Part shown: in pieces, positions 54,926 through 63,394 of the stretch
How positions within the stretch are numbered: the first letter of the stretch is position 1
Layout: every line of letters begins with the position of its first letter
Assembly (NCBI RefSeq): GCF_947495725.1
Contig: NZ_CANLZZ010000001.1
Coordinates: 682,001-746,000 of the forward strand
Length of the DNA stretch: 64,000 bases
DNA from: an uncultured Lutibacter sp.
GTDB lineage: Bacteria; Bacteroidota; Bacteroidia; Flavobacteriales; Flavobacteriaceae
Reading direction: 5' to 3'
Translations under genes and position numbers: made by a program
The notes under the pieces: model-generated
Told to the model about the DNA's origin: nothing
The model's input: only the letters and a program-made list of their open reading frames with translations
Database searches by the model: none

Positions 54926-56797
54926 ATGTTTAATACTATTTATGATGTTATTGTAGTAGGTGGAGGTCACGCTGGTGGTGAGGCCGCAGCAGCGTCTGCC
55001 AATATGGGCGCACAAACTTTGTTGGTTACAATGAATTTACAGAATATTGCTCAAATGAGTTGTAATCCTGCTATGGGAGGAATAGCCAAAGGTCAAATAG
55101 TTAGAGAAATTGATGCTCTTGGTGGTTATAGTGGTGTAGTAACAGATAAAACTGCAATTCAATTTAAAATGTTGAATAAGTCTAAGGGTCCGGCAATGTG
55201 GAGTCCGAGAGCGCAAAGTGATAGAATGAGGTTTGCAGAATGTTGGCGAACAATGTTAGAGCAAACTGATAATTTAGATTTTTATCAAGACATGGTTGTT
55301 GGTCTTTTGTTCGAGGAAGGTAAAGTGGTTGGTGTAAAAACAGCTTTAGGAATCGTTATTAAATCAAAAACGGTTATTATTACTGCAGGTACTTTTTTAA
55401 ATGGTTTGATACATATTGGTGATAAAACTTTTGGAGGAGGAAGAGCAGGTGAAAGTGCAGCTGTTGGTATTACAGAAGATTTGGTTAAAGTTGGATTTGA
55501 AGCTGGAAGGATGAAGACTGGTACTCCGCCAAGAGTTGATTCAAGATCTTTGGATTTTACTAAAATGATTGAACAGCCAGGTGATGATGATCCAGAAAAA
55601 TTTTCCTATTTACCAGATACTAAATCTTTAGATAAACAGAAATCTTGTTATATGAGTTATACTTCTAAAGAAGTTCATGATTTGTTAAGAACAGGATTTG
55701 ATCGATCACCAATGTTTAATGGAAGAATACAAAGTATTGGGCCAAGATATTGCCCTTCTATAGAGGATAAAATTGATAGGTTTGCCACTAAAGAGAGACA
55801 TCAAATATTTGTTGAGCCCGAAGGTTGGGAAACAATTGAAACTTATGTAAATGGATTTTCAACTTCTTTACCAGAAGATGTTCAGGATAAAGCTTTACGT
55901 AAAGTTGCAGGTTTTGAAAATGTTAAATTTTTGAGATATGGGTATGCTATTGAATATGATTATTTTCCACCTACTCAATTATCACATACTTTGGAAACAA
56001 AGTTAATTAAGAATTTATATTTTGCTGGTCAAATAAATGGAACTACTGGTTATGAAGAAGCGGCAGCGCAAGGTTTAATGGCTGGTGTAAATGCTGCGTT
56101 AAATATTCAGGGAAAAGAACCTTTTATTTTAAAAAGAAACGAAGCTTATATAGGAGTTTTAATTGATGATTTAATTACTAAAGGGACTGAGGAGCCTTAT
56201 AGAATGTTTACTTCACGAGCTGAATATAGAACTTTATTAAGGCAGGATAATGCAGATTTAAGATTAACTCCGTTAGCTTTTAAGATTGGTTTAGCTTCTA
56301 AAGAGCGAATGGATAGGGTTGTTGAAAAGCAATTAAAAACAGATTTGTTTGTTAAGTTTTTAATAGAAACAAGTGTTAAACCAGATGTAATAAACCCAAT
56401 TTTATTAGAAAATAAAACAGCTCCAATTTCACAATCTATGAAAATGTTTAAAATTGCGGCTCGTCCACAATTGGATTTTCATGATATTCAAAAGATCCCT
56501 TCAGTTGCAAAATTTATTTTAGAAAATGATATTGATCGAGAAATTATTGAGCAAACGGAAGTGCATGTAAAATATGCAGGTTATATAGAAAAGGAAAAGA
56601 ATCAAGCGGATAAATTGAATAGGTTGGAGAATGTGGTAATTCCTGCTAATTTTAATTATTCAAAAGTTAAATCGCTTTCTATTGAGGCAAGACAGAAATT
56701 ATCAAAAATACAGCCTACTTCTATATCTCAAGCAAGTAGAATAAGTGGAGTTTCTCCTAGTGATGTTTCTGTGTTATTAGTTTATATGGGTCGTTAA
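54926..56797 (+). CDS. mnmG: tRNA uridine-5-carboxymethylaminomethyl synthesis enzyme MnmG
   Basis: MnmG (GidA) with MnmE installs the carboxymethylaminomethyl group at wobble U34 of several tRNAs, using FAD, NADH and methylenetetrahydrofolate. The 623 residues show the FAD-binding VVGGGHAGGEAAAASANMGA (about 10-29), the signature SCNPAMGGIAKGQIVREIDALGG, GTPPR, RYCPSIEDKI, FAGQINGTTGYEEAAAQG and the C-terminal domain ending SPSDVSVLLVYMGR. It is flanked by two parS sites. mnmG (gidA) is origin-proximal in many bacteria, which fits the origin assignment. Confidence 0.97.
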   Translation: MFNTIYDVIVVGGGHAGGEAAAASANMGAQTLLVTMNLQNIAQMSCNPAMGGIAKGQIVREIDALGGYSGVVTDKTAIQFKMLNKSKGPAMWSPRAQSDRMRFAECWRTMLEQTDNLDFYQDMVVGLLFEEGKVVGVKTALGIVIKSKTVIITAGTFLNGLIHIGDKTFGGGRAGESAAVGITEDLVKVGFEAGRMKTGTPPRVDSRSLDFTKMIEQPGDDDPEKFSYLPDTKSLDKQKSCYMSYTSKEVHDLLRTGFDRSPMFNGRIQSIGPRYCPSIEDKIDRFATKERHQIFVEPEGWETIETYVNGFSTSLPEDVQDKALRKVAGFENVKFLRYGYAIEYDYFPPTQLSHTLETKLIKNLYFAGQINGTTGYEEAAAQGLMAGVNAALNIQGKEPFILKRNEAYIGVLIDDLITKGTEEPYRMFTSRAEYRTLLRQDNADLRLTPLAFKIGLASKERMDRVVEKQLKTDLFVKFLIETSVKPDVINPILLENKTAPISQSMKMFKIAARPQLDFHDIQKIPSVAKFILENDIDREIIEQTEVHVKYAGYIEKEKNQADKLNRLENVVIPANFNYSKVKSLSIEARQKLSKIQPTSISQASRISGVSPSDVSVLLVYMGR

Positions 56798-56805
56798 ATT
56801 TTGCA

Positions 56806-56821
56806 TGTTCCACGTGGAACT
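56806..56821. other. parS-like site, 15 of 16 bases
   Basis: TGTTCCACGTGGAACT differs from the perfect palindrome at 54897 only in the last base. It lies between mnmG (ends 56797) and the methyltransferase gene (starts 56830). Its recurrence only 1.9 kb from the first copy supports a real ParB-binding cluster. Confidence 0.82.
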
Positions 56822-56829
56822 ATTTAAAA

Positions 56830-57690
56830 ATGAATAACAAAAAATCAGTATACTTGGCGTTGAAAGATTATTCAGTTTCTGGTGAGAAATTTGAATTGTT
56901 AGTTAATTCCGAATTGGAAATGCTCGAAACATCTCCAAAACCATCGCTCGATAAATTACCAGGTTATTACGAGAGTGAAGAATACATTTCTCATACCGAT
57001 TCTAGAAAAGGTGTTACAGATAAATTGTATCAGTTTGTAAAAAGCCATGCTTTAAAAAATAAATTGAAACTTATTAATTCGTTTAAAACTAGTAACAAAA
57101 ATTTATTAGATATTGGATGTGGTACGGGTGATTTTTTGATTACTTGTTTAACAAATGAATGGAATGTAGTAGGAGTGGAGCCAAATAAAAATGCTCGCGA
57201 ATTAACAAATAGTAAATTAGATAAAAATAATTTAGCAACTATTTTTAAAGATGTAAATGAGTTAACATCTCAAAAGTTTGATGTAATTACTATGTGGCAT
57301 GTATTGGAGCATGTTCCTAATTTGGATGAGTATATTTTAAAACTTAAACAATTATTAAAGCCAAATGGAGTTTTAGTGGTTGCTGTTCCAAATTTTAAAA
57401 GTTTTGATGCAATTTACTATAAACAATTTTGGGCAGCTTTTGATGTTCCAAGACATCTGTGGCATTTTTCAAGAAAATCAATTTCTTTGCTTTTTAAAAA
57501 ATACAATTTAATAGTAGAAAAAGTATTACCTATGTATTTTGATTCTTTTTATGTTTCATTATTAAGTGAAAAATATAAAACTGGAAAATCTAATTTGGTT
57601 AAAGCATTTATTGTTGGGTTAAGGTCTAATTTAAAAGCAATTTCAACAAAAGAGTATTCCTCTTTAATATACATCATTAAAAACAGTTAA
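56830..57690 (+). CDS. Class I SAM-dependent methyltransferase
   Basis: A 286-residue protein. The SAM-binding motif I is LLDIGCGTGDFLI (about 94-106), with VVGVEPNKNARE as motif II and VITMWHVLEHVPNLDEYILKLKQLLKPNGVLVVAVPN as motifs III-IV (about 154-190). The C-terminal part after the Rossmann core contains FWAAFDVPRHLWHFS, also seen in glycan- and lipid-type methyltransferases. The substrate is unknown. It starts 9 bp after the second parS site, possibly co-transcribed with mnmG. Confidence 0.87.
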   Translation: MNNKKSVYLALKDYSVSGEKFELLVNSELEMLETSPKPSLDKLPGYYESEEYISHTDSRKGVTDKLYQFVKSHALKNKLKLINSFKTSNKNLLDIGCGTGDFLITCLTNEWNVVGVEPNKNARELTNSKLDKNNLATIFKDVNELTSQKFDVITMWHVLEHVPNLDEYILKLKQLLKPNGVLVVAVPNFKSFDAIYYKQFWAAFDVPRHLWHFSRKSISLLFKKYNLIVEKVLPMYFDSFYVSLLSEKYKTGKSNLVKAFIVGLRSNLKAISTKEYSSLIYIIKNS

Positions 57691-57919
57691 AATCGATTTT
57701 AACGCGCTTTAAAGGGTGTTTTAACCTTAAAACATACAAATGTATTCGGGTTTTTTATTTTTAGCGCATTTAAGCGTTATTGAGGTGAAAATCAATAAAT
57801 ATAATTTATAGCGTATATTTTTAATATAAAAAAATCTAATAGATTGAAATAGCTAGTAAACTATCTATTTTGTTCCTATATTCGCAGGAATTTTAAAACA
57901 CGAATCAAAATTATATAAA

Positions 57920-58426
57920 ATGAAAAAAATTTTATTATTAGCTTTTGCAGTTGCATTGGTTTCTTGTAACCAAACAAATATTGCTTACATTAATGTTGAA
58001 GACTTAATGAAAGATTATGAAGGAACTAAAGCTTTAGAGGAGACTCTAAAAGGAAAACAAGAAATAATGGCGAAAGAGTTAGATAGTATTTCTGCTCCTT
58101 TTCAACAAAAAGTGCAAGAGTACTATAAAAATGCTCAAAAAATGTCTGCGGCCAAAAGAGCTGAAACCGAGCAAGCTTTGCAACAAGAAAATCAAATGTT
58201 ACAAGCTAAACAGCAACAAGCTAGTCAAAGTTTACAACAAGAAAACCAAACTTTAAGTGAAGCTATTACAAAAAAGGTGGATAGTTTTGTTGCGGATTAT
58301 GCAAAAGCTAAAGGGTTGCATTTAGTTCTTGGAACTTCAGGAAATGGAACTGTAATGTATGGCGATGATAAATTGAACATTACAAATGAAATATTAGAAG
58401 TTTTAAATAAAGATTTTTCAAAATAA
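57920..58426 (+). CDS. OmpH/Skp-like periplasmic lipoprotein
   Basis: A 168-residue protein with a lipoprotein signal (MKKILLLAFAVALVSC). A Skp/OmpH-like fold follows: a strand IAYINVEDLM, then a long charged and Gln-rich helical arm (about 55-115, with repeats such as QQENQ) and a C-terminal strand region YAKAKGLHLVLGT. Skp chaperones outer-membrane proteins; lipidation and a short arm distinguish this one. The 229 bases upstream hold only AT-rich sequence with a possible TATATTCG box at 57877. Confidence 0.88.
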   Translation: MKKILLLAFAVALVSCNQTNIAYINVEDLMKDYEGTKALEETLKGKQEIMAKELDSISAPFQQKVQEYYKNAQKMSAAKRAETEQALQQENQMLQAKQQQASQSLQQENQTLSEAITKKVDSFVADYAKAKGLHLVLGTSGNGTVMYGDDKLNITNEILEVLNKDFSK

Positions 58427-58456
58427 TTCAGTTAAAATACTGATATACAAATACAT

Positions 58457-58490
58457 AAAAGCCTCTTATTAAATTAAGAGGCTTTTTTTT
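58457..58490. terminator. Bidirectional terminator between convergent genes
   Basis: AAAAGCCTCTTA (58457-58468) pairs with TAAGAGGCTTTT (58475-58486) and runs into T residues to 58490. The last T residues belong to the stop codon region of the convergent gene at 58489. Confidence 0.87.
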
Positions 58491-59016
58491 AGTTTGATTT
58501 AGAACCTGAAAAATGATGTTCTTTAATTTTAAATAATACATTAAAAGTGGTTAAACTACCGTAAATTCGGGTAATGTACTGTTGTAAATCTACTTTTTCT
58601 TGATCGTCTAAAACTTTACTAGAGTTTATTTTTTGCTCCATAACTCTAACCCTATCACGTACCATAACAATCTTATGGAAAAATGTTTCAATAGGAATCT
58701 CTTTACTTGCTAAATTAGAATCCTTTGGTTCTAGAATTAATTTTCCACCTTTCCAACGATCTGCAATTGGAATTACTTCAGAAACATCGGACCATTTTTG
58801 CAATAATTTTTTTAAAGTTGATTCTACTTCATAAAAACTAATTGAGTCAACTTCATCTTCAAGGTGTTCAATTACTTCAAATTCACTATCAATATCAATA
58901 GTTTCCAATCCATTTTCAATAAAAGTTACCCAATAATGAATAGATGTTACATTGGTAACTACTCCCAAACCATATTTTTCGTGTTTTATTCGAGATCCAA
59001 TTCCTAATAATTTCAT
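58489..59016 (-). CDS. Hypothetical protein with N-terminal Tudor/SH3-like domain
   Basis: A 175-residue soluble protein. Residues 1-45 (GSRIKHEKYGLGVVTNVTSIHYWVTFIENGLETI) resemble the small Tudor/SH3-like fold found at the C-terminus of UvrD/PcrA-type helicases and in CarD-like proteins. The rest is helical, with basic/acidic segments and a predicted coiled-coil near 130-160. No catalytic motif is visible. It starts 10 bp after the upstream small membrane gene, within the holB operon. Nucleic-acid or polymerase contact is a guess from the fold. Confidence 0.7.
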   Translation of the reverse strand: MKLLGIGSRIKHEKYGLGVVTNVTSIHYWVTFIENGLETIDIDSEFEVIEHLEDEVDSISFYEVESTLKKLLQKWSDVSEVIPIADRWKGGKLILEPKDSNLASKEIPIETFFHKIVMVRDRVRVMEQKINSSKVLDDQEKVDLQQYITRIYGSLTTFNVLFKIKEHHFSGSKSN

Positions 59017-59026
59017 AATTAAAACT

Positions 59027-59422
59027 TTATGTTAATAAATAAATTCCAATAATATTTAAAATAAAATAAACGGTTATGTTCATGGCTCCGGGATAATCTT
59101 TGGCAATACGTTGACCTACTAAAAATTGAAGTAAGGTAATAGCAGATATTTCTAGTCCTACTTTAGCCAATATAGTTTCGTTTTTGAATACCAATGAATA
59201 TAACCCAAAAGTTAAAAAAAAAGTTGTTGCAGTTTCAAAAATTAAAATATTTACTAATAATACAGAAATCATTTTTTCGAAAATTGTATTTTTAAAATGA
59301 TTTGTATAATAGTTTACTGTATTTTTCCAGTCGCCAATTTTTTCTAAAACAGAAAATAAATACGTAACTATAAAAAATAATAGTATTAATATCTCAGCTG
59401 CATTTTTATTAAAAATTGACAT
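59027..59422 (-). CDS. DoxX-like four-helix membrane protein
   Basis: A 131-residue integral membrane protein with about four helices. The layout (helix, EKIGDWKNTVNYY loop, two helices, GQRIAKDYPGAMNITVYFILNIIGIYLL) resembles DoxX-type proteins. Its start codon shares the last base with the holB stop. Members of this family have been tied to quinone or thiosulfate redox work, but nothing here shows that. It is translationally coupled to holB and followed by the Tudor-like gene. Confidence 0.7.
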   Translation of the reverse strand: MSIFNKNAAEILILLFFIVTYLFSVLEKIGDWKNTVNYYTNHFKNTIFEKMISVLLVNILIFETATTFFLTFGLYSLVFKNETILAKVGLEISAITLLQFLVGQRIAKDYPGAMNITVYFILNIIGIYLLT

Positions 59423-60567
59423 TATGAAGTAGTTTCTTTAACGTGTAAAAGGCGAGTTAATTTTATTGATAAGTCTAAAAGAATAATTTTAGCATTTCCA
59501 TTTCTTTCAATATGATAAATGGCATCATTTAATTCCTGTGTAATATCTAATATGTTTCCACCGTGAATAAATGGAGCAAAATTTTCTAATTTAAATCCAG
59601 GAGATTTTGGTTCTAAAAAAACTAAGGAATCTGCATTATAATTTAATAATAAAGCTTGTCTAAAAAACTGTATACAATAATTTAAAAAACGTTTTTGTGT
59701 TTCACGTCCACTTTTTGCAATGGTTTCGCTCCAAGAAATTAAATTTTGAATAACTGCAGCATTTCCTTTTGCTTTAAAGGCAGCTCTAATCCAAGTAATA
59801 AACCATTCTTCAAACTGCTCATCAGAATTATCATTATGTAATAAATGCAAAGCCTTATTGTAATTTCCATCGGCTTGGTTGGCAATTTTTTCGGCAATGG
59901 GTAAATCTGTTCCTTCAAATTCAACTAAACCTTTAACAATGTCAGATTCTGATAATAATGGAAAATGTAATATCTGACAACGCGATTTTATAGTTGTAAT
60001 AATTTGTTGTTCATTTTCTGCAGTAAGTATAAAAACTGTTTTTTGGGGAGGTTCTTCTAAAAGTTTTAACAATTTATTTGCTGCCGAAGTATTCATTTTT
60101 TCGGCCATCCAAATAATCATAACTTTATAACCGCCTTCATAACTTTTTAGTCGTAGTGATTTTACAATATCTTCAGCTTCATCAACCCCAATTTGTCCTT
60201 GTTTGTTTTCAATTCCTAAAAATTGTAGCCATTCAAATAAATTTCCATAAGGATTGGATTTAATAAAGCTACGCCAGTCTTCTAAAAATAAACTACTTAC
60301 AGGGTGGCTTTTTATTACATCATTAGATGCAACAGGAAATGCAAAATGCAAATCGGGATGCATTAATTTTGAACATTTCAAAGCACAGTCTTCTTTATTA
60401 ATACTTGTGCTACATAAAATATATTGAGCATACGCAATGGCCATAGATAATACTCCAGACCCTTCTTTTCCAATAAACAATTGTGCGTGAGAAATCCTAC
60501 CATTATCGGTTGATTTAATCAAATGGTTTTTTAAGTGCTCTTGTCCTAAAATTGTGTTAAAATTCAT
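59422..60567 (-). CDS. holB: DNA polymerase III subunit delta prime
   Basis: I place the start at the ATG at 60567 (MNFNTILGQEHLKNHL), nine codons inside the longest frame. HolB is the clamp-loader subunit that opens and orients the complex. The 381 residues contain a zinc-type cysteine cluster (CSTSINKEDCALKCSKLMHPDLH), LLEEPP and the sensor SRCQILHFPLL. The Walker A region reads GKEGSGVLSMA and lacks the GKT lysine, so this subunit probably does not hydrolyse ATP, as in other delta-prime subunits. It leads a leftward three-gene operon. Confidence 0.9.
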   Translation of the reverse strand: MNFNTILGQEHLKNHLIKSTDNGRISHAQLFIGKEGSGVLSMAIAYAQYILCSTSINKEDCALKCSKLMHPDLHFAFPVASNDVIKSHPVSSLFLEDWRSFIKSNPYGNLFEWLQFLGIENKQGQIGVDEAEDIVKSLRLKSYEGGYKVMIIWMAEKMNTSAANKLLKLLEEPPQKTVFILTAENEQQIITTIKSRCQILHFPLLSESDIVKGLVEFEGTDLPIAEKIANQADGNYNKALHLLHNDNSDEQFEEWFITWIRAAFKAKGNAAVIQNLISWSETIAKSGRETQKRFLNYCIQFFRQALLLNYNADSLVFLEPKSPGFKLENFAPFIHGGNILDITQELNDAIYHIERNGNAKIILLDLSIKLTRLLHVKETTS

Positions 60568-60731
60568 TAAAGCGAATGTAAAACATTTTTTCAATTTTAT
60601 GTTAATTAGTTGCTAATTATCGGCAATTTTGATGCTCATATTGCTAATGTTTTAACACAATGTTTTAATTTTTACATCTTTGGAATGAAATCGCTTTCGT
60701 AAAAAACTAGTTAGAATAGCTTATTTTGAGT

Positions 60732-60739
60732 TATATTTG
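60732..60739 (+). promoter_or_regulatory. Putative -7 promoter box of pgk (TATATTTG)
   Basis: TATATTTG matches TAnnTTTG exactly and ends 20 bases before the pgk ATG. The -33 element is not obvious. Confidence 0.5.
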
Positions 60740-60759
60740 TTGAACAAAATATTATAAAA

Positions 60760-61947
60760 ATGAAAACAATACAAGACATTAATTTTGAAGGTAAAAAAGC
60801 CTTGATTAGAGTAGATTTTAACGTTCCATTAGATGAAAATTTTAATGTAACGGATGCAACAAGAATTCAAGCTGCAAAACCTACTATTATTAAAATTTTG
60901 GAAGATGGTGGAGCTGCTGTTTTAATGTCACATTTAGGACGTCCAAAGGGAGTTGAAGATCAATTTTCTTTAAAACATATAGTTGATACAGTATCAGAAA
61001 TAATTGGAGTTTCTGTTAAGTTTGTTTCCAATTGTGTTGGAGCCGAAGCGGAAGCTGCTGCTGCAAGTTTGCAACCAGGTGAAGTATTATTATTAGAAAA
61101 CTTAAGATTTCATGATGAAGAAAAGAAAGGAGATGTAGCTTTTGCTGAACAATTATCTAAGTTAGGTGATGTATATGTAAATGATGCTTTTGGAACTGCT
61201 CACAGAGCGCACGCTTCTACAACTATTGTAGCTCAATTTTTCCCAGAAAGTAAATGTTTTGGAGCATTATTGGCTCAAGAAATTGTAAGTCTTAAAAAAA
61301 TATTAGAAGAAGGTGAAAAACCAGTTTTAGCAATTTTAGGAGGAGCAAAAGTTTCTTCAAAAATTACTGTAATTGAAAATATTTTAGATAAAGTAGACCA
61401 CTTAATTATTGGTGGTGGAATGAGTTTTACATTTATTAAAGCACAAGGAGGAAAAATAGGACAATCTATTTGTGAAGACGATAAACAAGAATTAGCTTTA
61501 GATATTTTAAAACAAGCAAAAGCAAAAGGAGTACAAGTTCATATTCCTGTAGATGTTATTGCTGCAGATGATTTTAGTAACGATGCTAATACACAGGTTT
61601 GTGATATTAATAATATTCCTGATGGTTGGGAAGGTGTTGATGCTGGACCAAAATCGAGAGAGCTATTTGATAAAGTTGTAAACCAATCTAAAACTATACT
61701 TTGGAACGGGCCTTTGGGTGTTTTTGAAATGGATGCATTTTCAAAAGGTACAATTGCTTTAGGAAACTCAATTGCAAATGCAACTAAAAATGGAACATTC
61801 TCACTAGTTGGAGGAGGGGATTCTGTTGCTGCGGTAAAACAATTTGGATTTGCTGATAAAGTAAGTTATGTTTCTACAGGTGGAGGAGCAATGTTAGAAA
61901 GTTTAGAAGGTAAAACTTTACCAGGAATTGAAGCCATTTTAAAATAA
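60760..61947 (+). CDS. pgk: Phosphoglycerate kinase
   Basis: Pgk transfers phosphate from 1,3-bisphosphoglycerate to ADP in glycolysis. The 395 residues carry RVDFNVPL (18-25, substrate domain), [49 protein letters not shown], and the C-terminal nucleotide-binding [13 protein letters not shown]. Length and motifs are normal. It is probably monocistronic with a promoter box 20 bases upstream and a strong terminator downstream. Confidence 0.98.
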   Translation: MKTIQDINFEGKKALIRVDFNVPLDENFNVTDATRIQAAKPTIIKILEDGGAAVLMSHLGRPKGVEDQFSLKHIVDTVSEIIGVSVKFVSNCVGAEAEAAAASLQPGEVLLLENLRFHDEEKKGDVAFAEQLSKLGDVYVNDAFGTAHRAHASTTIVAQFFPESKCFGALLAQEIVSLKKILEEGEKPVLAILGGAKVSSKITVIENILDKVDHLIIGGGMSFTFIKAQGGKIGQSICEDDKQELALDILKQAKAKGVQVHIPVDVIAADDFSNDANTQVCDINNIPDGWEGVDAGPKSRELFDKVVNQSKTILWNGPLGVFEMDAFSKGTIALGNSIANATKNGTFSLVGGGDSVAAVKQFGFADKVSYVSTGGGAMLESLEGKTLPGIEAILK

Positions 61948-62054
61948 GCTTTAATCTAAAAATAATGTCATGCTAAACTTGTTTACCCATTCCCTAAGTA
62001 ATTAATTTTAAGGAATTCGTGAATTTTTAATTATAGCATTTCATCATAATATAG

Positions 62055-62088
62055 AACCATTTTCTATTTAATTAGAAAATGGTTTTTT
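62055..62088 (+). terminator. Terminator of pgk
   Basis: AACCATTTTCTA (62055-62066) pairs with TAGAAAATGGTT (62073-62084), followed by TTTTCTTC. The 100 bases between pgk and this stem include a degraded TGTCATGCTAAACTTGTTT word, possibly an eroded repeat. Confidence 0.85.
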
Positions 62089-62126
62089 CTTCTTATTAAA
62101 TTAAACACGTTATTATAATAATTTTT

Positions 62127-62134
62127 TACTTTTG
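62127..62134 (+). promoter_or_regulatory. Putative -7 promoter box (TACTTTTG)
   Basis: TACTTTTG matches TAnnTTTG and ends 21 bases before the ATG of the aldo/keto reductase gene. Confidence 0.45.
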
Positions 62135-62155
62135 AGCTGATTAATAATCGAGATT

Positions 62156-63193
62156 ATGATATATTCAAACATACCAAATACCAATATAAAAGTTAGTAAA
62201 ATTTGTTTAGGAACTATGACTTTTGGTCAGCAAAACTCCCAACAAGAAGCTCATGAACAACTCAATTATGCTGTTGAAAAAGGAGTAAATTTTATTGATA
62301 CTGCTGAAATGTATTCAATTCCGCCGCGAAAGGAAACTCAAGGAAACTCGGAGCGTATTATAGGAACTTGGTTAAAAGATCAAAAAAGAGAAAATTTAGT
62401 GGTTGCAACCAAAGTTACCGGCCCAAGTAACACTTTTAAATATTTACGTGATAATTTAGGGTTTTCAAAAGCTGTAGTTCATGATGCTTTAAACAAAAGT
62501 TTAAAACGGTTACAAACGGATTATGTAGATGTTTATCAACTTCATTGGCCAGAGAGACACACTAATTTTTTTGGACAATTAAACTACAAACACAACGAAA
62601 ATCAAAAATGGAAGGATAATTTTAAAGAAGTTGTTGAAACTTTGGATGGTTTGGTTAAAGAGGGAAAAATTCGCCATTATGGACTTTCTAATGAAACTTC
62701 TTGGGGTGTTATGCGTCATTTAAATGAAAGTACTCAAAACAATTTAACACGTTGTAAAACTATTCAAAATCCGTATTCATTGTTAAATAGATTGTTTGAA
62801 GTTAATTTGGCAGAAATTTCGATGCATGAAAAAGTGGGATTATTAGCATATTCACCAATGGCTTTTGGAACACTCTCGGGAAAATATTTAAACGGAAATT
62901 TACCTGAAAATTCAAGATTGAAATTATTTCCACATTATACACGATATAATAGCGATCAATCACAATTTTTGATTAAAAAATATTTCGATTTAGCAAATGA
63001 ACTAAATATTAGTTTAGCCAAACTTGCATTGGCTTTTGTAAATCAACAACCATTTGTAACAGGAAATATTATTGGAGCTACAACTATTAAACAATTAAAA
63101 GAAAATATTGAAAGTATTCACGTGGAACTTTCGGCAGAGACTTTGTCAGAAATTGATAAAATTCAGGCGCTTCAACCAAATCCAGCTCCCTAA
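62156..63193 (+). CDS. Aldo/keto reductase, Tas-like
   Basis: A 345-residue (alpha/beta)8 NADPH-dependent reductase. ICLGTMTFGQQNSQQEAHEQLNYAVEKGVNFIDTAEMYSIPP (about 15-56) contains the catalytic Asp and Tyr. VVATKVTGPS contains the catalytic lysine. VDVYQLHWPERHTNFFGQL and GAIIGA-like residues near the end (here NIIGATTIKQLKENI) follow. The length, and the long loop after HWPER, match Tas/YajO-type proteins. The substrate is unknown. It lies directly upstream of the nrfH promoter region. Confidence 0.92.
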   Translation: MIYSNIPNTNIKVSKICLGTMTFGQQNSQQEAHEQLNYAVEKGVNFIDTAEMYSIPPRKETQGNSERIIGTWLKDQKRENLVVATKVTGPSNTFKYLRDNLGFSKAVVHDALNKSLKRLQTDYVDVYQLHWPERHTNFFGQLNYKHNENQKWKDNFKEVVETLDGLVKEGKIRHYGLSNETSWGVMRHLNESTQNNLTRCKTIQNPYSLLNRLFEVNLAEISMHEKVGLLAYSPMAFGTLSGKYLNGNLPENSRLKLFPHYTRYNSDQSQFLIKKYFDLANELNISLAKLALAFVNQQPFVTGNIIGATTIKQLKENIESIHVELSAETLSEIDKIQALQPNPAP

Positions 63194-63285
63194 AAAGTCG
63201 CTACATTTTTTTAAATAACCATTTTATACTTGAATTAAAACTTTTTTATTAATAAAAAAGATAAAAAGGTATTTATTTAAGGATA

Positions 63286-63301
63286 TATGATTTATATCAT
63301 A
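63286..63301. promoter_or_regulatory. Putative CRP/FNR-type site upstream of nrfH
   Basis: TATGAT-TTAT-ATCATA is a perfect inverted repeat with the TGAT-N4-ATCA core recognised by FNR/CRP-family regulators. Its centre is about 102 bases upstream of the nrfH ATG. A degenerate -7 box (AAAATTTG, 63323-63330) would put the start site near 63335, so the site centre would sit near -41.5, the usual class II activator position. Confidence 0.55.
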
Positions 63302-63394
63302 GTTTAAAATTAAAATTTAGTTAAAATTTGCAAAATAAAAATGATAGAGGATAATATTATCTGAATCTCTTTTATGATATAATTTTATAGTAAA

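Noticed and set aside
57691-57919. Possible small RNA or regulatory element between the methyltransferase and OmpH-like genes
   Set aside because: I see AT-rich sequence with imperfect GCGC-containing repeats but no stable hairpin with a U-tail and no conserved box; not supportable by eye.
63116-63130. Possible third parS site (CACGTGGAAC)
   Set aside because: Only ten contiguous bases match, the left half is not palindromic, and it lies inside the aldo/keto reductase coding sequence.
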